Assembly (NCBI RefSeq): GCF_000766945.1 | Contig: NZ_KN266211.1 | Coordinates: forward strand, 127,352 to 191,351 | Source of the DNA: Cellvibrio mixtus subsp. mixtus J3-8 | GTDB taxonomy: Bacteria; Pseudomonadota; Gammaproteobacteria; Pseudomonadales; Cellvibrionaceae | Length of the DNA: 64,000 nucleotides | Reading direction: 5' to 3' | Part shown: positions 57,049-64,000 of the stretch, piece by piece | Position numbering within the stretch: the first letter of the stretch is position 1 | Layout: each line of letters begins with the position of its first letter | The notes under the pieces: model-generated | Seen by the model: only the letters and a program-made list of their open reading frames with translations | Database searches by the model: none | Told to the model about the DNA's origin: nothing | Made by a program: the position numbers and the translations under genes

Positions 57049-58257
57049 ATGCACATGACGACTACAGAAATATTCCTGATCGCGATGGTGATCATCTTTA
57101 CGATTCCCTATCTGATCTGGCGCCTGGGGCGAACAGACTACTGGGCACCATTGGTGGTCGTACAAATTATTATGGGGATCGTCCTTGGCCCAGGCGTTTT
57201 GGGTAACGCATTTCCCGAATACTACACCTTTGTTTTCAACCCGGACGTCATCAAGTCCCTCAACGGTATCGCCTGGTGGGCTGTGATGATCTTTGTGTGG
57301 ATCGCGGGTATCGAACTCGACCTGAAAAAGGCATGGGAATATAAGCGTGAAAGTGGAATCACCGCCGGATTGGCATTGGGTACGCCGCTACTGTTTGGCT
57401 GCGCTGCCGCCGTCGTGCTGATGTCATTTAGCGATGGCTGGATGGGGCCAAAAGGCATGACATGGCAATTTATCCTTGGGGTAGGGATGGCGTGTGCGGT
57501 TACTGCCCTGCCTATTTTGATTTTGCTCATGGAGAAGCTTGAGATCCTGCGTCAGCCTATCGGCCAACGTATCTTGCGTTATGCGAGCCTGGACGATATC
57601 GCAATCTGGGGTGTATTGGCGCTGATCCTGCTGGATTGGGAGCGTGTTGGTCGCCAGGGGATGTTCCTGGTAGGGTTTGCGGCGGCAAGCTACGCGTTTC
57701 GCAAGCTCATGGTTGCTATCCCGGAGAAAGACCGTTGGTATTCAGGTTTTATCTGGCTGGCGTTGTGCGGATTGGCCGCTGACTGGGCCGGTTTGCACTT
57801 TATGGTGGGGGCGTTCCTTGCTGGAGCCGTGATGGATGCGCACTGGTTTAACCAGGAGGATATGGACAAGCTGCGCCACTTCGTATTGATGATCATTATG
57901 CCGGTGTTCTTCCTCAGTACCGGCCTGCGCACCAATTGGGAAGTCGGCGGTTCCACAGTATTTATCGCAGCGGCAATCCTGTTGGTTGCCTCGGTCTCGG
58001 GCAAGCTGGTGGGCGTTCACGCGGCGGGCAAAATCCTGAAGTGGGAAAAAGGTGAAGCCTCGATCATCGGTTGGCTGTTACAGACCAAGGCGCTGATTAT
58101 GATCATCTTCGCCAACGTATTGCTCGATAAGCAGATCATCACCAGTGAGACCTTCACCGCACTGCTAATTATGGCGGTCGCCAGTACCATGCTCACCGTA
58201 CCGGTAGTGTCACCAAAACTGGCGCGGTTGCGCGAAGTGATATTCCGCTCCAGGTGA
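57049..58257 (+). CDS. Cation:proton antiporter (CPA2/KefB-type)
   Basis: This 402-residue inner-membrane protein has about 11-12 helices and the Na/H-exchanger fold. SLDDIAIWGVLALI near residue 180 carries the DD pair expected for ion exchange, and MVGAFLAGAVMDAH is another typical segment. It lacks the C-terminal nucleotide-binding (TrkA-N) domain of full KefB/KefC proteins, so it is a short member. It probably exchanges Na+ or K+ for H+. The operon is single-gene. Confidence 0.88.
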   Translation: MHMTTTEIFLIAMVIIFTIPYLIWRLGRTDYWAPLVVVQIIMGIVLGPGVLGNAFPEYYTFVFNPDVIKSLNGIAWWAVMIFVWIAGIELDLKKAWEYKRESGITAGLALGTPLLFGCAAAVVLMSFSDGWMGPKGMTWQFILGVGMACAVTALPILILLMEKLEILRQPIGQRILRYASLDDIAIWGVLALILLDWERVGRQGMFLVGFAAASYAFRKLMVAIPEKDRWYSGFIWLALCGLAADWAGLHFMVGAFLAGAVMDAHWFNQEDMDKLRHFVLMIIMPVFFLSTGLRTNWEVGGSTVFIAAAILLVASVSGKLVGVHAAGKILKWEKGEASIIGWLLQTKALIMIIFANVLLDKQIITSETFTALLIMAVASTMLTVPVVSPKLARLREVIFRSR

Positions 58258-58264
58258 CGTTAAC

Positions 58265-58285
58265 GGGCAGGTTTGCAGCCTGCCC
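58265..58285 (+). terminator. Weak terminator hairpin
   Basis: GGGCAGG pairs with CCTGCCC around a 7-base loop just after the antiporter stop codon. Only a short T-rich tail follows, so efficiency is doubtful. Confidence 0.5.
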
Positions 58286-58323
58286 TGTTAATTTGCCAAA
58301 CCTCTTGTTAGATCCGCCAACCG

Positions 58324-59949
58324 TTACACCACAAACCTCGCCACCAGGCTATTTAACCCCGACGCCAGCCGCGCCAGTTCCTGGGCGGAGGCGCTGGTCT
58401 GGTTGGCACCGGCGGCGGATTGGGTTGAGAAATCGCTGATATTCACAATATTGCGGTCCACCTCCCGCGCCACCGCTGCCTGCTCTTCCGAGGCGCTGGC
58501 GATTAATAAGTTGCGCTCGCTGATTTTACCGACTTGTTTATAGATATTTTCAAGGGCGATGCCGGCCTGGTTTGCTATTTCCAGGGCCTGGTGTGCATGT
58601 TCAACACTGCCGCGCATCGAATCTACAGTAGCCTGGGTGCCCGCCTGTACCTTTGAAATCATACCCTCTATTTCACGGGTTGATACCTGGGTGCGATGCG
58701 CCAATGCGCGAACTTCATCGGCGACAACTGCAAAACCTCGTCCTGCTTCGCCTGCGCGCGCGGCTTCAATCGCGGCGTTAAGTGCAAGCAAATTGGTTTG
58801 TTCCGCGATTGCGCGGATAACATCCAGCACTTTACCGATATCTTTGGATTCTTCCGCCAATCCTTCTACTTGCTGTGAAGTCTTCGCAAATACATGGGTC
58901 ATGTTTTCAATGGTATTCACCGTGTGCTGGACCTTATCGCGGCCCTCATGCGCAAGGCTGGCCGATTGGTTGGAGGCCTCTGCCGTGCCGGTAGCGTTAC
59001 GGGCAACTTCATCTACCGCGGCGCTCATTTCAGTAATTGCTGACGCGGCTTGCTGTATTTCGTCATTCTGGCTTTGCAGGTTCCGCGATGAATCCTCGGC
59101 CACTGCATGCAGTTCTTCGGTAGCCGCTGCCAGTTGGATGGCGGAGTCAGAGATCTGGCTGATCGCGCCGCGCAAACTATGTTGCATCCTCGCAATCGCC
59201 GCCAGCAATCGTGCTGGTTCATCTTTGCCTTGCACATCTATCTGCTGCGTTAAATCGCCTGCGGCCACTGTTTCGGTGGCTGCAACAGCGGAAGCGATGG
59301 GTCGGGTAATGCTTCGTGTGACGATGATTGCCAATGTAATGGTGATGAGCAAAGACAATAAAATACTGGCTACGACCATCATTTGGCTGTGTGTATAAAT
59401 TTGGTCGGCTGCTTCAGCGCTTTTTGAGGCGCCCTCATGGTTTATATCGCTCAACTTTTGCAAGAGATCAGCAATTTCCTGGGCCAGGGTGAAATTATCG
59501 TTATCGAGGATAACTTTTGCGCTGGCCACATCGCCAGCATTTACGAGGGCAATCATTTTTTCGGTATTGGTAACATATTTGCTGCGTTTCTCCAGGAGTG
59601 TGTTGTATATCTCCCTTTCACCAGGCTCCGATATCAGTGCCTCGTAAATGCGTTCTTCGTCTTTTATTTCTTTATCAATGCTAGTTAAAAAAGCTTTGTC
59701 TTTGGCGATAGTTTCCGTGCTGGAGGGAAGTAAAATTCGCACTACAAAAATGCGGTAGCGGGTCATGAGGGTATCAAGGCGGTTAGCAGATTCTACCGAG
59801 GGTAGCCAATTCCTCGATACCTCAATGACATTTCCCTGGATGGTGTTGAGCTGCGATAACGAAAATACTCCGAGCAATACAATGATTGCGGCTAAAATGC
59901 CGAATCCGAATGTTAAACGCGGTCCTAAATTAAAGTTTCTGATAAACAT
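58324..59949 (-). CDS. Methyl-accepting chemotaxis protein (tandem copy 1)
   Basis: This 541-residue chemoreceptor has a first helix at about 12-30, a helical 4HB-type periplasmic sensor (about 32-190) and a second helix near 190-212. A HAMP domain and the signalling domain with [23 protein letters not shown] follow. The cytoplasmic half is nearly the same as that of the receptor at 60045-61670, while the sensor differs. GGAG lies before the ATG. The ligand is unknown. Confidence 0.95.
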   Translation of the reverse strand: MFIRNFNLGPRLTFGFGILAAIIVLLGVFSLSQLNTIQGNVIEVSRNWLPSVESANRLDTLMTRYRIFVVRILLPSSTETIAKDKAFLTSIDKEIKDEERIYEALISEPGEREIYNTLLEKRSKYVTNTEKMIALVNAGDVASAKVILDNDNFTLAQEIADLLQKLSDINHEGASKSAEAADQIYTHSQMMVVASILLSLLITITLAIIVTRSITRPIASAVAATETVAAGDLTQQIDVQGKDEPARLLAAIARMQHSLRGAISQISDSAIQLAAATEELHAVAEDSSRNLQSQNDEIQQAASAITEMSAAVDEVARNATGTAEASNQSASLAHEGRDKVQHTVNTIENMTHVFAKTSQQVEGLAEESKDIGKVLDVIRAIAEQTNLLALNAAIEAARAGEAGRGFAVVADEVRALAHRTQVSTREIEGMISKVQAGTQATVDSMRGSVEHAHQALEIANQAGIALENIYKQVGKISERNLLIASASEEQAAVAREVDRNIVNISDFSTQSAAGANQTSASAQELARLASGLNSLVARFVV

Positions 59950-60044
59950 TGGCAGGTAACTCCGCAGGCGTTAAAAGGGTTGCAGCTTGGAATTAGGTAT
60001 AGCAGCGAATAGTGAATCGGCAATTGGGAACGCCTGGCCCGCGG

Positions 60045-61670
60045 TTACACCACAAACCTCGCTACCAGGCTATTCAAATCCGTCGCCAGCCGCGCCAGTT
60101 CCTGGGCAGATGCACTGGTCTGGTTGGCACCGGCGGCGGATTGTGTGGAGAAATCGCTGATATTCACGATATTGCGGTCTACCTCCCGCGCCACTGCGGC
60201 CTGCTCTTCGGATGCACTGGCAATCAGCAAATTGCGTTCACTGATCTTTCCAACCTGGTGGTAAATCTCTTCCAGTGCCTGCCCCGCTTGCTCGGCAACA
60301 CCGAGTGTCTGGCGAGCATGTTCAACGCTGCCGTGCATGGAGTTTACGGAGGCCTGGGTACCGGCCTGCACCTTCGAAACCATCTGCTCGATTTCCCGAG
60401 TGGAAACCTGGGTGCGATGCGCCAGTGCGCGGACTTCATCGGCCACCACCGCAAAACCGCGCCCGGCTTCGCCCGCGCGTGCGGCTTCAATGGCGGCGTT
60501 AAGCGCGAGTAAATTGGTCTGTTCCGCGATAGCCCGAATGACATCAAGCACTTTGCCAATATCTTTGGATTCCTCCGCCAGTCCTTCAATTTGCTGCGAG
60601 GTTTTAGCGAACTCGTGGGTCATGTTTTCGATGGACTGGATCGTCTGCCGGACTTTATCGCGCCCCTCGTGGGCCAGGCGCGATGACTTGTTGGAGTCTT
60701 CCGCTGTGCGGGTGGCGTTGCGCGCAACTTCATCGACGGCGGCGCTCATTTCGGTAATCGCCGAAGCCGCTTGCTGGATTTCACCATTCTGGTTTTGCAA
60801 GTTGCGCGATGCATCTTCCGCTACCGCATGCAATTCTTCAGTGGCTGCGGCCAGTTGTGTGGCGGAGTCAGAGATCTGGCTGATCGCACCGCGCAGGCTA
60901 TCCTGCATTGCCGCGAGTGCAGTCAAAAGCCGGGCTGGTTCATCCTTGCCATGGGTGTCAATACGTTGCGTCAAATCACCGGTGGCTACTTTCTCAGTGG
61001 CAGATACGGCAGTAGCAATAGGCAGCGTGATGCTGCGGGTGGTAATCAGGGCAAGCAAAATGCTTACGATAAGGCTGACTGCAAGGCCAGCGGTGATGAT
61101 CATGCGACTGCTTTCGTAGGCTTCATCGGATAGGGCAGTAGCATCCTGCACTCCTTTGGTGCTTGAATCACCAATGTCCAGCAAGTGGCGGGTAACCTCA
61201 TCGCCCTGGGGGTGAACCTGCTGGTCAAGTATTTGCCGGGCCTGGTCGTGATTTCCGCTGCGCAAGAGCTCGAAGACCTGCTTCGCCAAACTCATATATT
61301 CCTGCTTCGCCGCCTGGAGCCGGTCATAGGCTGCGCGGTCATCGGACTGGTCGACCAATTCCTCATAGGCAGTTTCTGCGCTGGCGATATCAGCTTCCAG
61401 GGTACCGAAGCGCGCTTCCATCGAATCCAGGTTGGTCGTACTGGGGTCCACAACCGCGCGCAATGTGGCAACGCGATAACGGGTGAGGGCGAGATTAAGC
61501 CTGGATAGCGCATCGAGCGTGGGTACCCAGTTGTTGGCCACTTTTCGTTCCATTTCATGCATTTTGTTGATATTGCGTAACGAGGCTACACCCAACAACA
61601 GAATAATTAGTGCCAGGAGGCCAAAGGCGATAGTTAGGCGATGCCCGATTTTGATGTTCCGTAATAACAT
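60045..61670 (-). CDS. Methyl-accepting chemotaxis protein (tandem copy 2)
   Basis: I chose the ATG at 61670 (GGAGG upstream), which gives 541 residues, the same length as the neighbour. The domain order is the same: helix, 4HB-type sensor (about 32-190), helix, HAMP and signalling domain ([30 protein letters not shown]). The sensor has diverged more than the cytoplasmic part. The two genes lie in tandem with a 95-base gap, a clear local duplication. Confidence 0.95.
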   Translation of the reverse strand: MLLRNIKIGHRLTIAFGLLALIILLLGVASLRNINKMHEMERKVANNWVPTLDALSRLNLALTRYRVATLRAVVDPSTTNLDSMEARFGTLEADIASAETAYEELVDQSDDRAAYDRLQAAKQEYMSLAKQVFELLRSGNHDQARQILDQQVHPQGDEVTRHLLDIGDSSTKGVQDATALSDEAYESSRMIITAGLAVSLIVSILLALITTRSITLPIATAVSATEKVATGDLTQRIDTHGKDEPARLLTALAAMQDSLRGAISQISDSATQLAAATEELHAVAEDASRNLQNQNGEIQQAASAITEMSAAVDEVARNATRTAEDSNKSSRLAHEGRDKVRQTIQSIENMTHEFAKTSQQIEGLAEESKDIGKVLDVIRAIAEQTNLLALNAAIEAARAGEAGRGFAVVADEVRALAHRTQVSTREIEQMVSKVQAGTQASVNSMHGSVEHARQTLGVAEQAGQALEEIYHQVGKISERNLLIASASEEQAAVAREVDRNIVNISDFSTQSAAGANQTSASAQELARLATDLNSLVARFVV

Positions 61671-61848
61671 GAAGTCCTCCGTGTGTGGGTGTTTTTTGAG
61701 CAGTTGCGACAAGGGTTGTACAAGTATTGGTCAGGATTGGAGGGTCGGCCAGTTGTGAATTGGCGCCACGGCGAGGGCGGGCTGGTTTATAATCGCCGCC
61801 TTTTTCAACGGGTGGCTATAGTCACCTACATTCCAGGCAGTTCCAGTT

Positions 61849-63324
61849 ATGCATTTCATCGTCAAAGTTTTCCCCGAGATCATCATCAAAAGCCCTCCTG
61901 TGCGCAAAAGGTTCATCAAGCAATTGCGCGACAACCTGCGGGTGCTGCTCGCGAACCTGGGGGTGGATATTGATGTGCAGCGCGATTGGGAAAAGATCGA
62001 AATCCGCTGCCCGGAGGCGGATACCCAGGTTACCGCGCAGGTATCTGATGTATTGGCACGCACGCCCGGTATCGCCAACTTTGCGTTGATCCATGATTAT
62101 CCCCTGGGTGATCTTGATTCCATCTTTCAGAACACCTTGCGCCATTGGCGCGATCAGTTAGCCGGTAAAACGTTTTGCGTGCGCGCAAGGCGGGTTGGCA
62201 AACACGAGTTCAGTTCGGTGGAAGTGGAGCAATATGTTGGTGGCGGTTTGCTGCATAACTCTGATGCAAAAGGCGTAAGCCTGCATAAGCCGGATATTAT
62301 TGTGCCGCTGGAAATTAAAGGTGAGCGCCTGTGGGTACTCACCAGTAAAACCCAGGGTTTGGGTGGTTTTCCGCTGGGTGCGCAAGATCCGGTATTGTCC
62401 TTAATTTCCGGTGGCTTTGATTCTACGGTTTCAACGTACTTGTGTATTAAGCGCGGCCTGCGTGCGCATTATTGCTTCTTTAACCTTGGCGGTCGCGCCC
62501 ATGAAATCGGTGTGAAAGAAGTTGCGTATTATTTGTGGAATAAATACGGTGCGAGCCATCGCGTAAAATTTGTTACCGTTCCCTTCGAAGATGTTGTTAG
62601 GGAAATCCTCGAAAAAGTGGATAACTCCTACATGGGCGTTGTGCTCAAACGCATGATGCTGCGCGCTGCTGAACAAGTTGCCGACTCATTGGAAATCCCG
62701 GCGCTGGTCACCGGCGAAAGTGTGGCGCAGGTTTCCAGCCAAACGCTTATAAATTTAAATGCAATTGATCGCGCGATAGATATGTTGGTGTTGCGTCCTC
62801 TTTCGACTATGGATAAAGGCGATATCATCAATATCTCGCGCAAAATCGGGACCGAAAGTTTTGCGGCAAGCATGCCGGAATACTGCGGGGTGATTTCGGT
62901 AAATCCCACCACCAGGGCGCGCATGCATAAAGTGGAGCGCGAAGAAAATAATTTTGATTTTGCTGTGCTTGAAAAAGCCATTGCCGAACGTCGTGCACAA
63001 AACATCGATGAGATTGTCGATGAGCTGGATGCGGATTTATCGGTTCCTGTTGTTGGCGATATTCATCCCGGCCAAATTGTTATCGACATCCGCCATCCTG
63101 ATGAACAGGACTCCAATCCCTTGCACCTGGCTGGAATTGAAATCAAAACCATTCCTTTCTATTCGCTGAATAATCATTTCGCGAATATGGATATGAGCAA
63201 ACAATATTATTTGTATTGCCAGAAAGGCGTGATGAGTCAATTGCATGCGGCGAATTTAAAAGATGCGGGCCATTTGAATGTGGGGGTATATCGCCCTGAA
63301 CCGAAGAGTGCGTGCGCGATTTGA
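61849..63324 (+). CDS. thiI: tRNA sulfurtransferase ThiI
   Basis: This 491-residue enzyme makes 4-thiouridine in tRNA and supplies sulfur for the thiamine thiazole ring. The NFLD and THUMP domains cover about 1-165. The PP-loop pyrophosphatase motif SGGFDST lies at 187-193. The C-terminal rhodanese domain carries the sulfur-relay cysteine C457 (YCQKGVMS). The extended E. coli-like type is thus complete. The position near glnA fits the order I recall from Pseudomonas. Confidence 0.96.
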   Translation: MHFIVKVFPEIIIKSPPVRKRFIKQLRDNLRVLLANLGVDIDVQRDWEKIEIRCPEADTQVTAQVSDVLARTPGIANFALIHDYPLGDLDSIFQNTLRHWRDQLAGKTFCVRARRVGKHEFSSVEVEQYVGGGLLHNSDAKGVSLHKPDIIVPLEIKGERLWVLTSKTQGLGGFPLGAQDPVLSLISGGFDSTVSTYLCIKRGLRAHYCFFNLGGRAHEIGVKEVAYYLWNKYGASHRVKFVTVPFEDVVREILEKVDNSYMGVVLKRMMLRAAEQVADSLEIPALVTGESVAQVSSQTLINLNAIDRAIDMLVLRPLSTMDKGDIINISRKIGTESFAASMPEYCGVISVNPTTRARMHKVEREENNFDFAVLEKAIAERRAQNIDEIVDELDADLSVPVVGDIHPGQIVIDIRHPDEQDSNPLHLAGIEIKTIPFYSLNNHFANMDMSKQYYLYCQKGVMSQLHAANLKDAGHLNVGVYRPEPKSACAI

Positions 63325-63329
63325 GTTTG

Positions 63330-64000
63330 GTGGTTCCACATTCACAGAAGGAGCGGTTTGCTGAATTTGATTATCTGCGCGGAGTGGCAATTGCCCTGAT
63401 TGTATTGGGGCATTCGATTTTTCTTGCGCAGCCGGTTTTCCCGTTACTATTGGAAAACCTGTTGCGCGGCGGCACTGGCTTGTTCGTTTTTATCTCCGGT
63501 TTCTTTTTTCATCGTGTTTTCTATCCGCGTTTTAATTACAGGAAGTTCATTGCGAAAAAAGCCAAGGCCCTGCTCATTCCGTTTTTAGTTATTTCATTAT
63601 TTGCCTTATTCGTGCGGATGTTTGGTTGGTGGCAAGACGGATTGGATTGGCAACAGAATGTCCTCAATGCATGGTATACGCTCCGCAATGGTTATGTACT
63701 TTACCCGCATTGGTACATTCCATTTATTTTTCTCACCTTTTTGTGTTCGCCGCTGCATCTCGCCTACATCCGTACAAATTTTATAACGCAAACCGGTCTG
63801 CTGGTTCTTTTTTCATTTATTGCTGTATTAATGCATCGCCCGGAATCCAATTCCAATTTTTTGCAATCGCTGGTTTATTTCACACCTTATTATTTGCTGG
63901 GTATTTTAATTTCACAGTATGAGCAATCCCTGCGTCGCTGGCACGTGGCGTTGTTGATTGCAGGGTTGGTGATGGTTGCAGTTACCGCGCTCGCGCAAAC
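63330..64000 (+). CDS. Acyltransferase-3 family membrane protein (5-prime part)
   Basis: This frame runs off the window edge, so only about 223 residues are seen. It has the acyltransferase-3 pattern: an N-terminal FDYLRGVAIALIVLGHS, where the histidine is part of the active site, and several transmembrane segments, with FVFISGFFF and HWYIPFIF. Such proteins add acyl groups to cell-surface polysaccharides. The start is unclear; no ATG exists, and GTG at 63330 or 63312 (overlapping thiI) is likely. Confidence 0.82.
   Translation, partial: MVPHSQKERFAEFDYLRGVAIALIVLGHSIFLAQPVFPLLLENLLRGGTGLFVFISGFFFHRVFYPRFNYRKFIAKKAKALLIPFLVISLFALFVRMFGWWQDGLDWQQNVLNAWYTLRNGYVLYPHWYIPFIFLTFLCSPLHLAYIRTNFITQTGLLVLFSFIAVLMHRPESNSNFLQSLVYFTPYYLLGILISQYEQSLRRWHVALLIAGLVMVAVTALAQ

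Noticed and set aside
1-64000. Prophage or insertion sequences
   Set aside because: No transposase, integrase, phage structural gene or terminal repeats were recognised anywhere in the window.

Overview
The window looks like a chromosomal segment of a Cellvibrio-type gammaproteobacterium (Cellvibrionaceae, near the pseudomonads). This rests on gene content and order, not on any database search. There are two very large TonB-dependent receptors, a secreted GH18 chitinase with serine-rich linkers and CBM5/12 and CBM6 modules, and a GH20 hexosaminidase. Two blocks follow the order I recall from Pseudomonas: dsbB-rsd-FKBP-algP-DUF2789-TIGR02444-ABC-F, and ntrC-ntrB-DUF4124-...-glnA-...-thiI.

1-9.35 kb holds a probable operon for D-amino acids and amino sugars: a fold-III PLP deaminase/aldolase, a GntP/DsdX-type permease, an RpiR-family regulator, a D-aminoacylase, RidA and a GH20 hexosaminidase. 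The likely logic is import, N-deacylation, deamination and imine clean-up, plus release of terminal GlcNAc. The source could be peptidoglycan or chitin. 9.35-20.1 kb continues with polysaccharide use: a NagR-like LacI-type operator, a membrane-tethered AraC-like protein, a TonB receptor, a flavin-dependent (tryptophan-type) halogenase, a small membrane peptide, a secreted protein, the chitinase, and a periplasmic glutathione peroxidase.

20.1-26.6 kb is a second uptake unit. LacI-type operators and a structured leader precede a TonB receptor and a lipoprotein. The lipoprotein has a GH5-mannanase-like domain that seems to have lost both catalytic glutamates and carries three beta-sandwich repeats; I read it as a surface glycan-binding protein evolved from an enzyme. 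26.7-42.1 kb is mostly housekeeping: GNAT, membrane protein, gshA, a His-rich FliL-like protein, dsbB, rsd, FKBP, AlgP-like protein, ABC-F, ExoD, a FemAB-like protein and a chemoreceptor.

42.1-63.3 kb is the nitrogen-control region. ntrBC and glnA are present, and glnA has a readable sigma-54 promoter with two NtrC-like sites. It is split by accessory genes. One insert (45.5-55.0 kb) holds a 2067-residue secreted protein with 22 tandem 26-residue calcium-binding (TSP3-type) repeats, an internal GlyGly-CTERM-like sorting signal and a fused C-terminal beta-barrel. It also holds a small secreted partner, a 7TMR-DISM histidine kinase with a divergently overlapping response regulator, and a 10-bp-phased direct-repeat array. 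The second insert holds a cation:proton antiporter and two tandem paralogous chemoreceptors. thiI and the start of an acyltransferase-3 gene close the window.

The strongest candidates for something undescribed are the barrel-fused TSP3 protein with its adjacent two-component system and phased repeat array, and the apparently enzyme-dead GH5 lipoprotein paired with a TonB receptor. No rRNA, tRNA, CRISPR array, insertion sequence or prophage was recognised.
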